Below, piece by piece: positions 32,600 through 39,002 of a DNA stretch of 40,433 bases. Each line of letters begins with the position of its first letter. Position 1 is the first letter of the stretch. The notes beneath the pieces are model-generated. The model was not told the origin of the DNA, did no database searches, and was given only the letters and a program-made list of their open reading frames with translations. The position numbers and the translations under genes are program-made. Origin of the DNA: JBGSPQ01 sp041738505 (GTDB lineage: Bacteria > Patescibacteriota > Gracilibacteria > UBA1369); NCBI GenBank assembly GCA_041738505.1, contig JBGSPQ010000043.1, forward strand, positions 1-40,433, given 5' to 3'.

Positions 32600-35500
32600 T
32601 TATATAGTTTTTTTGTCTTTTTGGGAACCGGTAATGCTGGAAATAATCGGCTTTTGCACCTCCTCCATGACTACAGTCTGAAGAAATCCGGCGAATTTTT
32701 CCACGATTTGCGAAGCGTTGTCGGCGGGAATCACTTTGTCCGCCCCGTGCCTTTTGGCAAGAGCATTCAGCGCCCCTTCGCCCCCTATGGCGAAGCCTCC
32801 AAGCCTGATACCACCTTCTTTTAAACGACGGATGGCGGCCTCGGCGATTTCGGTACCTTGAATGGCGCCGTCGGAAATCTGTAAAACCACATCGGTAAGT
32901 TTGCCCTCACGGATTGCTCTTTTCAGCTCCGGGCTTCTTTCGTATTCATCTATCAACGCCGGCCAGAAATCCGCGTCGTATGTATTGTCTTCACCGCAGT
33001 CTATTTTCCCGAAGGCGGCGATGGTGGCCACCTGTTCCTGATCGCGGTCGGGTGACGGCAATATACTGATTTCGCGCGGATGTGCGTGCAGGAATTTAAA
33101 ATTCTTAACGGCAAAAGGTTTCACCAAACGCGACCCGGAGCCGAAACTTGTTATTTGCACGTCGCAGACCAGATCCATATCCGGGGTATACGAATCCCCC
33201 AGCACCGCGCGGAGTTCGTCCTTAAACTGGGAACGGAGCGAGCGAAGCGAGCTGTTCAAAAGCATTATGGCCATGCGGATTTGTTCAATGTTGTCTGACA
33301 TACTTCCGGAATTATCCACCACCAGATGCAAGCGGAGCATTTTGGGGCGGAGTTCTGTGCGAATTCGTTCCACCCAAAGTTGTTTGATGCGTTTTTCGTC
33401 CATATCCACTCCGTATTCAGCTTCCGGCAGGTAGCGCTGGGCTTTTTTTATGTCTATTTTGCCGCGGGTGTAGTATTTGTCTTTCTCAATGGATACCACT
33501 CGCGCGATGTTACGCACCACTTCGCGCCAGCTTTTTGCCATTTTTTCGGCAAATGGAGCGATCTTTTTTTCCAGTTCGTTGTACATGGCTACTAGAGCGG
33601 CGTCGGCCTGAGCATGATCTTCCGAAGGCGTTTCCTTTTTCGCTCCGGTGCTTTTGCTACCCGCCTCCCTATGTTTTTTTAGAGCGTCTTCCAGTTTTTT
33701 ATTTTTTTTGATTTTATTTTGCTTGTCGCGGTAGTCTGCGGTTTCGGAAGTTTTTTTAAAGGCGTCGGCATTTTCTTTACGTTCGTCTTCTTCCAGGCTT
33801 TCTTCCAGCGCGTCTATCATGTCGCCGAAAATTTTCCTTACATCATCCGGGTTTGCGGGAGTCTTTTTCTTGCTTCCGCTTTCCTCGCCGGATTCGTCGC
33901 TTTCATTTGATTCATCATCTTCTTCGGCCGATTCTTCCGATTCTTCATCCTTTTCTTCTTTTTTCGGTTCGTCTTTTGGGGAATCATCATCCAAATTTTT
34001 ATATTTTATTTTTTTCGGTTTTTGTTTTTTCCCTTGTTCGTTTGACGGCTGTTTTTTCCTTATGATGACCAGATTCGCGACCGGATTTTCAACGTTCGTT
34101 TCATCGCCGGTAAATTCGACATCACGTCCGTTGATTAAGGTGGCCATGGCTGTTTTGACATCTTCAAAATACGCAACATCAACAGACGTTACGTTTCCGT
34201 CTCCGTCCGTGTATACTTTTTTGATTATTCCCTTCCTGCCGGTGCCTCTCTCTTCCACTTCAACCCCTTCTTTCCAGGGGGCGTTGAGGTCTTCTTCGGG
34301 CGGTTCGCCTTCCTGCGGCTCGCCCTCATCGCCTTCCTGCGGCTCACCCTCTTCGCCTTCCTGCGGCTCGCCCTCTTCACCTTCTTGCGGCTCGCCGTGC
34401 TGTTGCGACTCCGGAGGCAGTTTTAAATCAAAGCTATCGTCCAATATGCAAAAAAGGCTGAAAATGGGCTCAATCGCTCTGCGCATTATGGCCGTCCTTT
34501 GAGTGTACGATCTGGCAAAAGGTATTTCCGTCCGATCTTTTTTCCCGAAATCCAACTCTTTAAATTTATTGAATATCTCTATCAGGGTAAGGCGGCGGGC
34601 ATCTTTTATGCCCAATTTTTCCAGATTGATAATGAATGAGTTCCAGGCTTCGCCTACAACATTTTTGGCCTTTAGCGCATGGGGCGGAAAGACATTGTGG
34701 ACAACGTCGTAATCGGTTATGGAAACGCCTTTTGCACCTTTGGAATATACCGGCACGGATTGAGCGCTTGCCATGAAATCCGTGTAGCGCTTTAATTTTT
34801 CGGGTTCGGATGCGTATTTTTGCATCACCGCCGTAAGCAGGCGTTTGTAGAGTTTTGGCAGAGGTTCACGGAAAACGGCCGCCACAGGAGCAGGAACTTT
34901 GTATTTGCCGTTTTTAAACTCCTCTCCATCATATATATCTTCGGCTTTCATCACCCCCATCTGGGTTTTGATGAAAAAAGTCAGGAATTGCGATGTCAGC
35001 TTGTCCATATCCGCCAGTTCGGATGTATCAAACCCTTTTTCATAATCGGCGGCTTTCAGCAGACACAGGTCTCCGGCACCTTTTTCGGTTTTTTGCGGGC
35101 GCGGATTACCGGTTTTGGGATCGGGAAGCATGGCGTAGTCGCCTTCCCCTTTGGCAACTTTTTTAAAAAGCTGAAAAAACTTCTCTGCGTATAAATCCAG
35201 GATCTCTTTTTTGGCGCGCGGCGACTGGAATTGAATGGTATTGGAGACCATGTAATTGACAATGGCGTCCTCCATGATGTTGTAAAAATTGGCATAGGTA
35301 CCGCCCAATCCCACAAATTTTCCCGGGGTGTCCGCGGATTCAATCTTTTTGCCGGCCATGTATTTGAAATGCTCCAACAAATTCAATTTGCCGGCTTTGT
35401 CGTTTTCCAGAGTGGTTTTAAAGTGGGCGATTTCGTGCAGGAGGGCGAAGAAAATCTGATCCATGGACATGGCGCCGCTTTCCAGTTCGTCTTTGTGCTT

Positions 35501-35986
35501 TTCCACGGCTTCTTTAAAGGCTTTTACCCCCAGACAGATCTGATTCTTTTTGGGTGAGTAGTAGAACCAATCGCCGTAAACGATTTTAAACTTTTCGCCG
35601 CGAATGTTGAAAAAATACTGCAAAAAATCCTCATGCGCGCTAACCCATTCCCGCATTTGCTCTTTGTAGGGTAGCAGTTCGGGAGGGAGGACGGGTTCGG
35701 AGGATTTTTTGGGTTTTGACGCGGCCGGCTTTTGGTGGATGGCGGGCGCGGTGGTTGCTCCGGCGGGCTCAGGGGTGGGCGAATCGGCGGTTTCTTCCCC
35801 GGTTTTAGCCGCAACTTCGGCGCGGATGCGCCTGACCTGCGAATCGGGGGCGGATTCAATTTCCTCCTCATCGGGGGAATGCGCTTCGGGAGAGAGACTT
35901 GCCGGCGGTTGAGACGATAGTATTTCATCACCGTTTAGCTCATTTCCATCTGTTGTTGTAGGTTTTTTGCTCATAAAATTGTTCAT
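32600..35986 (-). CDS. Metallopeptidase-like and von Willebrand A (vWA) domain protein, MoxR partner
   Basis: The 1128-residue protein has a disordered Pro/Glu/Ser-rich N-terminus (1-~95) and then a zincin-like domain with LLHEIAHFKTT (His184-Glu-x2-His188) and a downstream MEDAIVNY that could supply the third ligand. A helical middle follows. A tandem acidic GEPQEGEE repeat (about 530-565) and Lys/Glu/Ser-rich linkers lead to a C-terminal vWA domain with MIDAS motif DNSGS at 891-895 and downstream ISDGAIQGTE. The layout recalls DUF2201-type peptidase-vWA proteins. Its start overlaps the stop of the upstream gene (ATGA at 35986-35983), so translation is coupled. Likely a scaffold working with the AAA+ ATPase. 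Confidence 0.87.
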   Translation of the reverse strand: MNNFMSKKPTTTDGNELNGDEILSSQPPASLSPEAHSPDEEEIESAPDSQVRRIRAEVAAKTGEETADSPTPEPAGATTAPAIHQKPAASKPKKSSEPVLPPELLPYKEQMREWVSAHEDFLQYFFNIRGEKFKIVYGDWFYYSPKKNQICLGVKAFKEAVEKHKDELESGAMSMDQIFFALLHEIAHFKTTLENDKAGKLNLLEHFKYMAGKKIESADTPGKFVGLGGTYANFYNIMEDAIVNYMVSNTIQFQSPRAKKEILDLYAEKFFQLFKKVAKGEGDYAMLPDPKTGNPRPQKTEKGAGDLCLLKAADYEKGFDTSELADMDKLTSQFLTFFIKTQMGVMKAEDIYDGEEFKNGKYKVPAPVAAVFREPLPKLYKRLLTAVMQKYASEPEKLKRYTDFMASAQSVPVYSKGAKGVSITDYDVVHNVFPPHALKAKNVVGEAWNSFIINLEKLGIKDARRLTLIEIFNKFKELDFGKKDRTEIPFARSYTQRTAIMRRAIEPIFSLFCILDDSFDLKLPPESQQHGEPQEGEEGEPQEGEEGEPQEGDEGEPQEGEPPEEDLNAPWKEGVEVEERGTGRKGIIKKVYTDGDGNVTSVDVAYFEDVKTAMATLINGRDVEFTGDETNVENPVANLVIIRKKQPSNEQGKKQKPKKIKYKNLDDDSPKDEPKKEEKDEESEESAEEDDESNESDESGEESGSKKKTPANPDDVRKIFGDMIDALEESLEEDERKENADAFKKTSETADYRDKQNKIKKNKKLEDALKKHREAGSKSTGAKKETPSEDHAQADAALVAMYNELEKKIAPFAEKMAKSWREVVRNIARVVSIEKDKYYTRGKIDIKKAQRYLPEAEYGVDMDEKRIKQLWVERIRTELRPKMLRLHLVVDNSGSMSDNIEQIRMAIMLLNSSLRSLRSQFKDELRAVLGDSYTPDMDLVCDVQITSFGSGSRLVKPFAVKNFKFLHAHPREISILPSPDRDQEQVATIAAFGKIDCGEDNTYDADFWPALIDEYERSPELKRAIREGKLTDVVLQISDGAIQGTEIAEAAIRRLKEGGIRLGGFAIGGEGALNALAKRHGADKVIPADNASQIVEKFAGFLQTVVMEEVQKPIISSITGSQKDKKTI

Positions 35987-37203
35987 TTAATATTCACCGA
36001 GGGGCGGATGCCGTAATTGTCAGAATCTGAGGTCGGATCGAGTCCGAACAGATCGATTCCACGTTTGTCCGGATGGTGGTCCAGATGCCAGTTCGCGGTC
36101 GGCACTCCGTGCAAAGAATCATTATAACTTTCTGTCAAAAATGCACCTCTCCATTCACCATTCTCATAATCCATCAAAACGGTTTTTTCTTCATCTAATA
36201 AGAAGGTTAACTGCATCCACAAATACTGTTCGCAGGTCTGACCTCTTTCATGTCTGTAATTTTTCGTTTCTTCCATCATTTCTTTATCCTGCATCGCGGC
36301 ATGAAATTTTTGTATTTCCGGTATTCCCGTTTGCCCCCTTATACAGCTCCCCTTTCTATCTATCTGCTTCCTTCCACCAATTTCTTGACTCGCTTCCGGT
36401 ATCACCGGCATATCTTCCACAAAGCAAATTTGCCAAGCGCCATTTATTTTAATCGATTCCTCTTTGTTCATTCCCCCGTGGTTTTTTTGGTCATATTGCT
36501 TTGGATAATATACCATCTGACTTTCATCCCACCCCTCCCAGATAAGCACGGGATAATGGGTTTCTGCGCGATTAAATTCAACTTTCTCGCCTCCGGCGCC
36601 AAAAATACCCTTGTTTGGGTTACTGCTCCCGTCCGGATTCAACCCCGTTTGATCAAGTTCTTTTACTTTCTCCTTAAACCTCCTCGCCATCGTTTTCAAA
36701 TCATATCCAAACGGCACAATCAGCATTTTGGTGAATCCCTGCGCACTTTTTTCTTTGATTATTTCTTGATTTTCGGGCTTTCGTAATGTCTTATGCACCT
36801 CTTTCCAGGATGGCATCGGGTATTTTTTCCCGCCGCGTTCAATTGCCGGCATTCTGTGCACGTGCACGGATTCGCTCCCCTTTTTGGCCTTGCTTAAGCC
36901 GTTTTGATTTTCGTCAATATTTTCACCCGCCTCAAACAACCCCGACTTCCACGCAACATCCACCTGCGATTCGTACTGTTCCTTCAAATTCAAATGATTC
37001 AACTCCGGTGCGCCGTTCATTGCCCTAAATCTGCCGATTTCCGTGTCCGCCCCGTCCAGCAGATTCCTGATCTCCCGATAAAGAGGTCTGCATTGACCAA
37101 AATCACGCTTTTTGAGCCCGTCTTCATACACACGCCCAAACTCAGCTCGCTTTTCTTTGAGCTGGTACAGTTCATCATACAATTTTTTGCAGTTTGCGTT
37201 CAT
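35983..37203 (-). CDS. Helical-module protein, third subtype; first gene of the MoxR-vWA operon
   Basis: The 406-residue protein has the module in a divergent form (MNANCKKLYDELYQLKEKRA, EFGRVYEDGLKKRDFGQCRP), closest to the WG-repeat protein at 10862-12505. The middle domain has FTKMLIVPFGYDLKTMARRF, comparable with LIIVPDKSM of the large subtype, and HYPVLIWEGWDESQMVYYP. The C-terminus ends SDNYGIRPSVNIK, a Gly-x-Arg-Pro ending seen in C-type-lectin-like folds and formylglycine-generating-enzyme-like domains. With no close paralog here I cannot test for DGR variability. Shared-type promoter and palindrome directly upstream; stop overlaps the vWA start codon. Confidence 0.75.
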   Translation of the reverse strand: MNANCKKLYDELYQLKEKRAEFGRVYEDGLKKRDFGQCRPLYREIRNLLDGADTEIGRFRAMNGAPELNHLNLKEQYESQVDVAWKSGLFEAGENIDENQNGLSKAKKGSESVHVHRMPAIERGGKKYPMPSWKEVHKTLRKPENQEIIKEKSAQGFTKMLIVPFGYDLKTMARRFKEKVKELDQTGLNPDGSSNPNKGIFGAGGEKVEFNRAETHYPVLIWEGWDESQMVYYPKQYDQKNHGGMNKEESIKINGAWQICFVEDMPVIPEASQEIGGRKQIDRKGSCIRGQTGIPEIQKFHAAMQDKEMMEETKNYRHERGQTCEQYLWMQLTFLLDEEKTVLMDYENGEWRGAFLTESYNDSLHGVPTANWHLDHHPDKRGIDLFGLDPTSDSDNYGIRPSVNIK

Positions 37204-37205
37204 TT

Positions 37206-37258
37206 TTCACCGGGTGAATTTATCTATTTATTATATCAGTTTTTGACTGATTTGACCA
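37206..37258 (-). promoter_or_regulatory. Shared-type promoter and palindrome of the MoxR-vWA operon
   Basis: On the minus strand TGGTCA (37258-37253), 17-nt spacer with TCAG-N7-CTGA, TATAAT (37235-37230), then TTCACCCGGTGAA (37218-37206) 2 nt before the ATG. GGTGA inside the palindrome would serve as Shine-Dalgarno sequence. Confidence 0.7.
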
Positions 37259-37302
37259 TTTGGCAATCATACCAGGTCTCAGAGACGCCTATGTTTCCAC
37301 TC

Positions 37303-37450
37303 CCCCACCGCCGCACTCCCAAAAAGGCACCGGTGTCGGTTTTCTCCTGCGGAAAACCGCACCTATTGCCTCGCGCAGGCTGCCCCGCCAAGGCGGGGAC
37401 CAAGCCAGCCTGCGCTCCGGGATTGCCTTTTTGGGAGTGTCGCGGTGGGG
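37303..37450. repeat. Branched inverted-repeat element (148 bp) after variable protein D
   Basis: Outer arms CCCCACCG...CACTCCCAAAAAGGCA (37303-37329) and TGCCTTTTTGGGAGTG...CGGTGGGG (37424-37450) are complementary at nearly every position. Inside are two perfect hairpins: CGGTTTTC/GAAAACCG (37337-37359), and GCGCAGGCTG/CAGCCTGCGC (37373-37415) with an inner CCCCGCC/GGCGGGG stem. It folds as a three-way junction. A shortened copy follows protein A. It could be a MITE/REP-like element, a structured RNA or a terminator. Confidence 0.7.
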
Positions 37451-37456
37451 AAAAGC

Positions 37457-38185
37457 CTAAGCTTTTTTGACCCTTAGCGCGGCGCAGAACGAACCAATAA
37501 CATTGCGATAGTTCGCAAATTTCTTGCTGATACCATCGTAGCTGCCATTGAACGCATATCCGGTTTTTCTGGTAGCGGCATCTGTTTTCAGCCATACCCG
37601 ACCATTTTTTACTCGTAATTTTTCATAAAGCTCTTCATCAGCCAGTTCAACACCCATGGACTTTGCAAGATCCTCTGTATTACCATTCACATTGAAGTGT
37701 GGGTAATCCGTCTGGGCTTTTTTATCGTACATAATTGTTCTGTGTTCTTCCGCAATTTTTGTAACATCCGTCTGAGCGGAACGGAACTGAATCTCTCCAT
37801 TCTTTTCCCCAAACACAGTCATTTCATGGCCTTTTTCGTCTAACGCCATAAGTTTGTTTATGGCATCGGGAGAAGCTATTAGTGCTTTTTCCACTTCTTC
37901 CCATTTTATTCCTTCATGCAGATCGGGAAGGGAATCAAAGTTGGCTTTTAGCAGTTTAAGCTCCGCTTTTTGCTCTTTGGTGAGGCGGGGAAAGTCTTCG
38001 CGCAGAGCCATGACCAGCGGTTTGATTTCGTTGAAGAGTTCGCGGCAACGAGCGAATGAGGTTTCGCGGATTTGGGGGTTTTGGGCGGCGAATTCCAGGG
38101 CTTCCGCGTATGTTTGCAGGAACTCCGCGCGTTTTTCGCGCAGAGTTTGAATTTGCTCATGCCATTTTTGGCACTTTTCGTTCAT
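37457..38185 (-). CDS. DGR-type variable protein D: helical module plus DUF4256-like domain
   Basis: The 242-residue protein is one codon shorter than A-C because of a missing residue near VFGEKNGEIQF. The module is MNEKCQKWHEQIQTLREKRA. The DUF4256-like body differs most from the others (NVNGNTEDLAKSMGVELADE). Residues 212-230 are variable (starting FNGSYDGISKKFANYRNVI) and precede the invariant GSFCAALRVKKA. It is separated from A-C by about 9 kb of operon but has the same 34-nt block, which argues that the 3' end is maintained by copying rather than by local duplication. It has its own shared-type promoter and palindrome. Confidence 0.85.
   Translation of the reverse strand: MNEKCQKWHEQIQTLREKRAEFLQTYAEALEFAAQNPQIRETSFARCRELFNEIKPLVMALREDFPRLTKEQKAELKLLKANFDSLPDLHEGIKWEEVEKALIASPDAINKLMALDEKGHEMTVFGEKNGEIQFRSAQTDVTKIAEEHRTIMYDKKAQTDYPHFNVNGNTEDLAKSMGVELADEELYEKLRVKNGRVWLKTDAATRKTGYAFNGSYDGISKKFANYRNVIGSFCAALRVKKA
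37496..37552 (-). repeat. Variable repeat (VR) core of protein D
   Basis: Nineteen codons in register with A-C; the only third-position departure is AAA at codon 11. The invariant block lies at 37462-37495, followed by the hairpin AAAAGC-CTAA-GCTTTT (37451-37466), 6-bp stem with a 4-nt loop over the stop codon. Confidence 0.75.
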
Positions 38186-38187
38186 AG

Positions 38188-38240
38188 TTCACCGGGTGAA
38201 TTTATCGGATAATTATATCAGTTTTTGCCTGATTTGACTA
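38188..38240 (-). promoter_or_regulatory. Shared-type promoter and palindrome of variable protein D
   Basis: On the minus strand TAGTCA (38240-38235), 17-nt spacer with TCAG-N7-CTGA, TATAAT (38217-38212), then TTCACCCGGTGAA (38200-38188) 2 nt before the ATG. Confidence 0.7.
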
Positions 38241-38265
38241 TTTGGCAAACAACCTTCCGCGTTGG

Positions 38266-38805
38266 TCAATGTGGAAGGTTGTTCGGAGACTGATCGTCTG
38301 TGAGTAAATAGCGGTAGGGTTTGTTTGCCCAGACGGGGCCGGCGTAGGAGACGCCGATGCGCGGGGTTGTTTGTATAAGTTTTTTGTGCGGGCGTGTTTC
38401 GGGCGGCATAAAGTAGAGGCCGGTTTTGGGGTCGGCGGGGCGGTTGTTGTATGTGCCGTCTATGCCGAGCGCTTTGGTGAGTTTTCCGGGACCGTTAAAG
38501 TCCCCCGCTCCGCGGATGAGAATGGCGGCCGGATAACCCGCAGGACCGGTGACGATATTCAACATCCAATACATCCCGTAACACAAATACACATAGAAAA
38601 CGCCGGCCGCCCCGTACATCACTCTTGTCCGCTTTGTGCATCCTTTACTGGCGTGGCAGGCCAAATCGCCGGGCCCGTCGTAGGCTTCCAGTTCGGTGAT
38701 TGTCAGTTCCCGGCCGTCTTTAATCAACTTCGCCCCGATCAAATCCTCCGCCACTTCCAGCACGGGTCGATTAAAAAAGTCCTCATTTAAAAATTGTTGT
38801 TTCAT
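38266..38805 (-). CDS. 3-methyladenine DNA glycosylase (AAG/MPG family)
   Basis: The 179-residue protein excises alkylated purines in base excision repair. FFNRPVLEVAEDLIGAKLI leads to the active site ITELEAYDGPGDLACHASKG, where Glu38 matches the catalytic Glu of human AAG (ETEAY). MYGAAGVFYVYLCYGMYWMLNIV carries the Tyr residues that line the base pocket, and AILIRGAG and GPGKLTKALGID follow. The C-terminus is complete (TPRIGVSYAGPVWANKPYRY). A Tyr and Met in YGMYWMLN agree with the family. It is divergent from argG. Confidence 0.94.
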   Translation of the reverse strand: MKQQFLNEDFFNRPVLEVAEDLIGAKLIKDGRELTITELEAYDGPGDLACHASKGCTKRTRVMYGAAGVFYVYLCYGMYWMLNIVTGPAGYPAAILIRGAGDFNGPGKLTKALGIDGTYNNRPADPKTGLYFMPPETRPHKKLIQTTPRIGVSYAGPVWANKPYRYLLTDDQSPNNLPH

Positions 38806-38809
38806 GGTG

Positions 38810-38839
38810 TTGACATTTATTATCTTTTATGTTTATTAT
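38810..38839 (+). promoter_or_regulatory. Promoter of the argG leader transcript
   Basis: TTGACA (38810-38815), 18-nt spacer, TATTAT (38834-38839). Transcription should begin near 38846, only a few nucleotides before the leader-peptide ATG at 38849, so the leader peptide would be read from an almost leaderless RNA. Confidence 0.6.
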
Positions 38840-38848
38840 TTAGGCAAG

Positions 38849-38917
38849 ATGAAATTGAATTTATTCCAAAATCTGCGCCGCCGCATCACAACGAAGCTTC
38901 ATAGGTTTCGCCGCTAG
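38849..38917 (+). CDS. Arginine-rich leader peptide of argG attenuator (22 residues)
   Basis: A short open frame MKLNLFQNLRRRITTKLHRF plus RR and TAG. Six of its 22 codons are Arg: three consecutive CGC at positions 10-12, AGG at 19, CGC at 21 and 22. It lies between a consensus promoter and argG and is followed by alternative RNA stems and a T-tract terminator. In classical attenuation of amino-acid operons, ribosome stalling at codons for the end-product amino acid decides between antiterminator and terminator. The layout here fits that for arginine. AGG lies before the ATG but may be outside the transcript. The peptide is too short for statistical gene finding; the case rests on context. 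Confidence 0.7.
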   Translation: MKLNLFQNLRRRITTKLHRFRR

Positions 38918-38970
38918 GCGTATACAATAATTTTTATGAGGCTTCGTACAAAATACGGGGCTTATTTTTT
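38892..38970 (+). terminator. Attenuator: antiterminator and intrinsic terminator before argG
   Basis: Antiterminator: CGAAGCTTCATA (38892-38903, inside the leader peptide) pairs with TATGAGGCTTCG (38935-38946), 12 bp with one G-U. Terminator: AGGCTTCGTA (38939-38948), loop CAAAA, TACGGGGCTT (38954-38963), then A and TTTTTT (38965-38970), 10 bp with three G-U. The two stems share 38939-38946 and so exclude each other. Stalling at Arg codons 10-12 would leave the antiterminator free to form. Completion of the peptide would hide its 5' arm and allow termination. Confidence 0.72.
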
Positions 38971-39002
38971 ATGTGCATTTATTTCCAATTAATTTATACA
39001 AC

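Noticed and set aside
34300..34400. Tandem GEPQEGEE coding repeat as a mobile or regulatory repeat
   Set aside because: It is an in-frame acidic linker repeat inside the vWA gene and is explained by coding low complexity.
33819..34502. Long plus-strand Ser-rich open frame opposite the vWA gene
   Set aside because: It is the antisense shadow of the acidic repeat and linker region; composition is Ser/Phe/Cys-rich with no gene-like start.
35983..36150. C-terminus GIRPSVNIK of the 35983 gene as a fifth variable repeat
   Set aside because: The ending resembles lectin-like folds used by DGRs, but there is no paralog or template in the window to compare with.
38855..38869. Arginine-repressor (ARG box) site TTGAATTTATTCCA
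   Set aside because: Spacing between half-sites is shorter than in known ARG boxes and it lies inside the leader-peptide codons.
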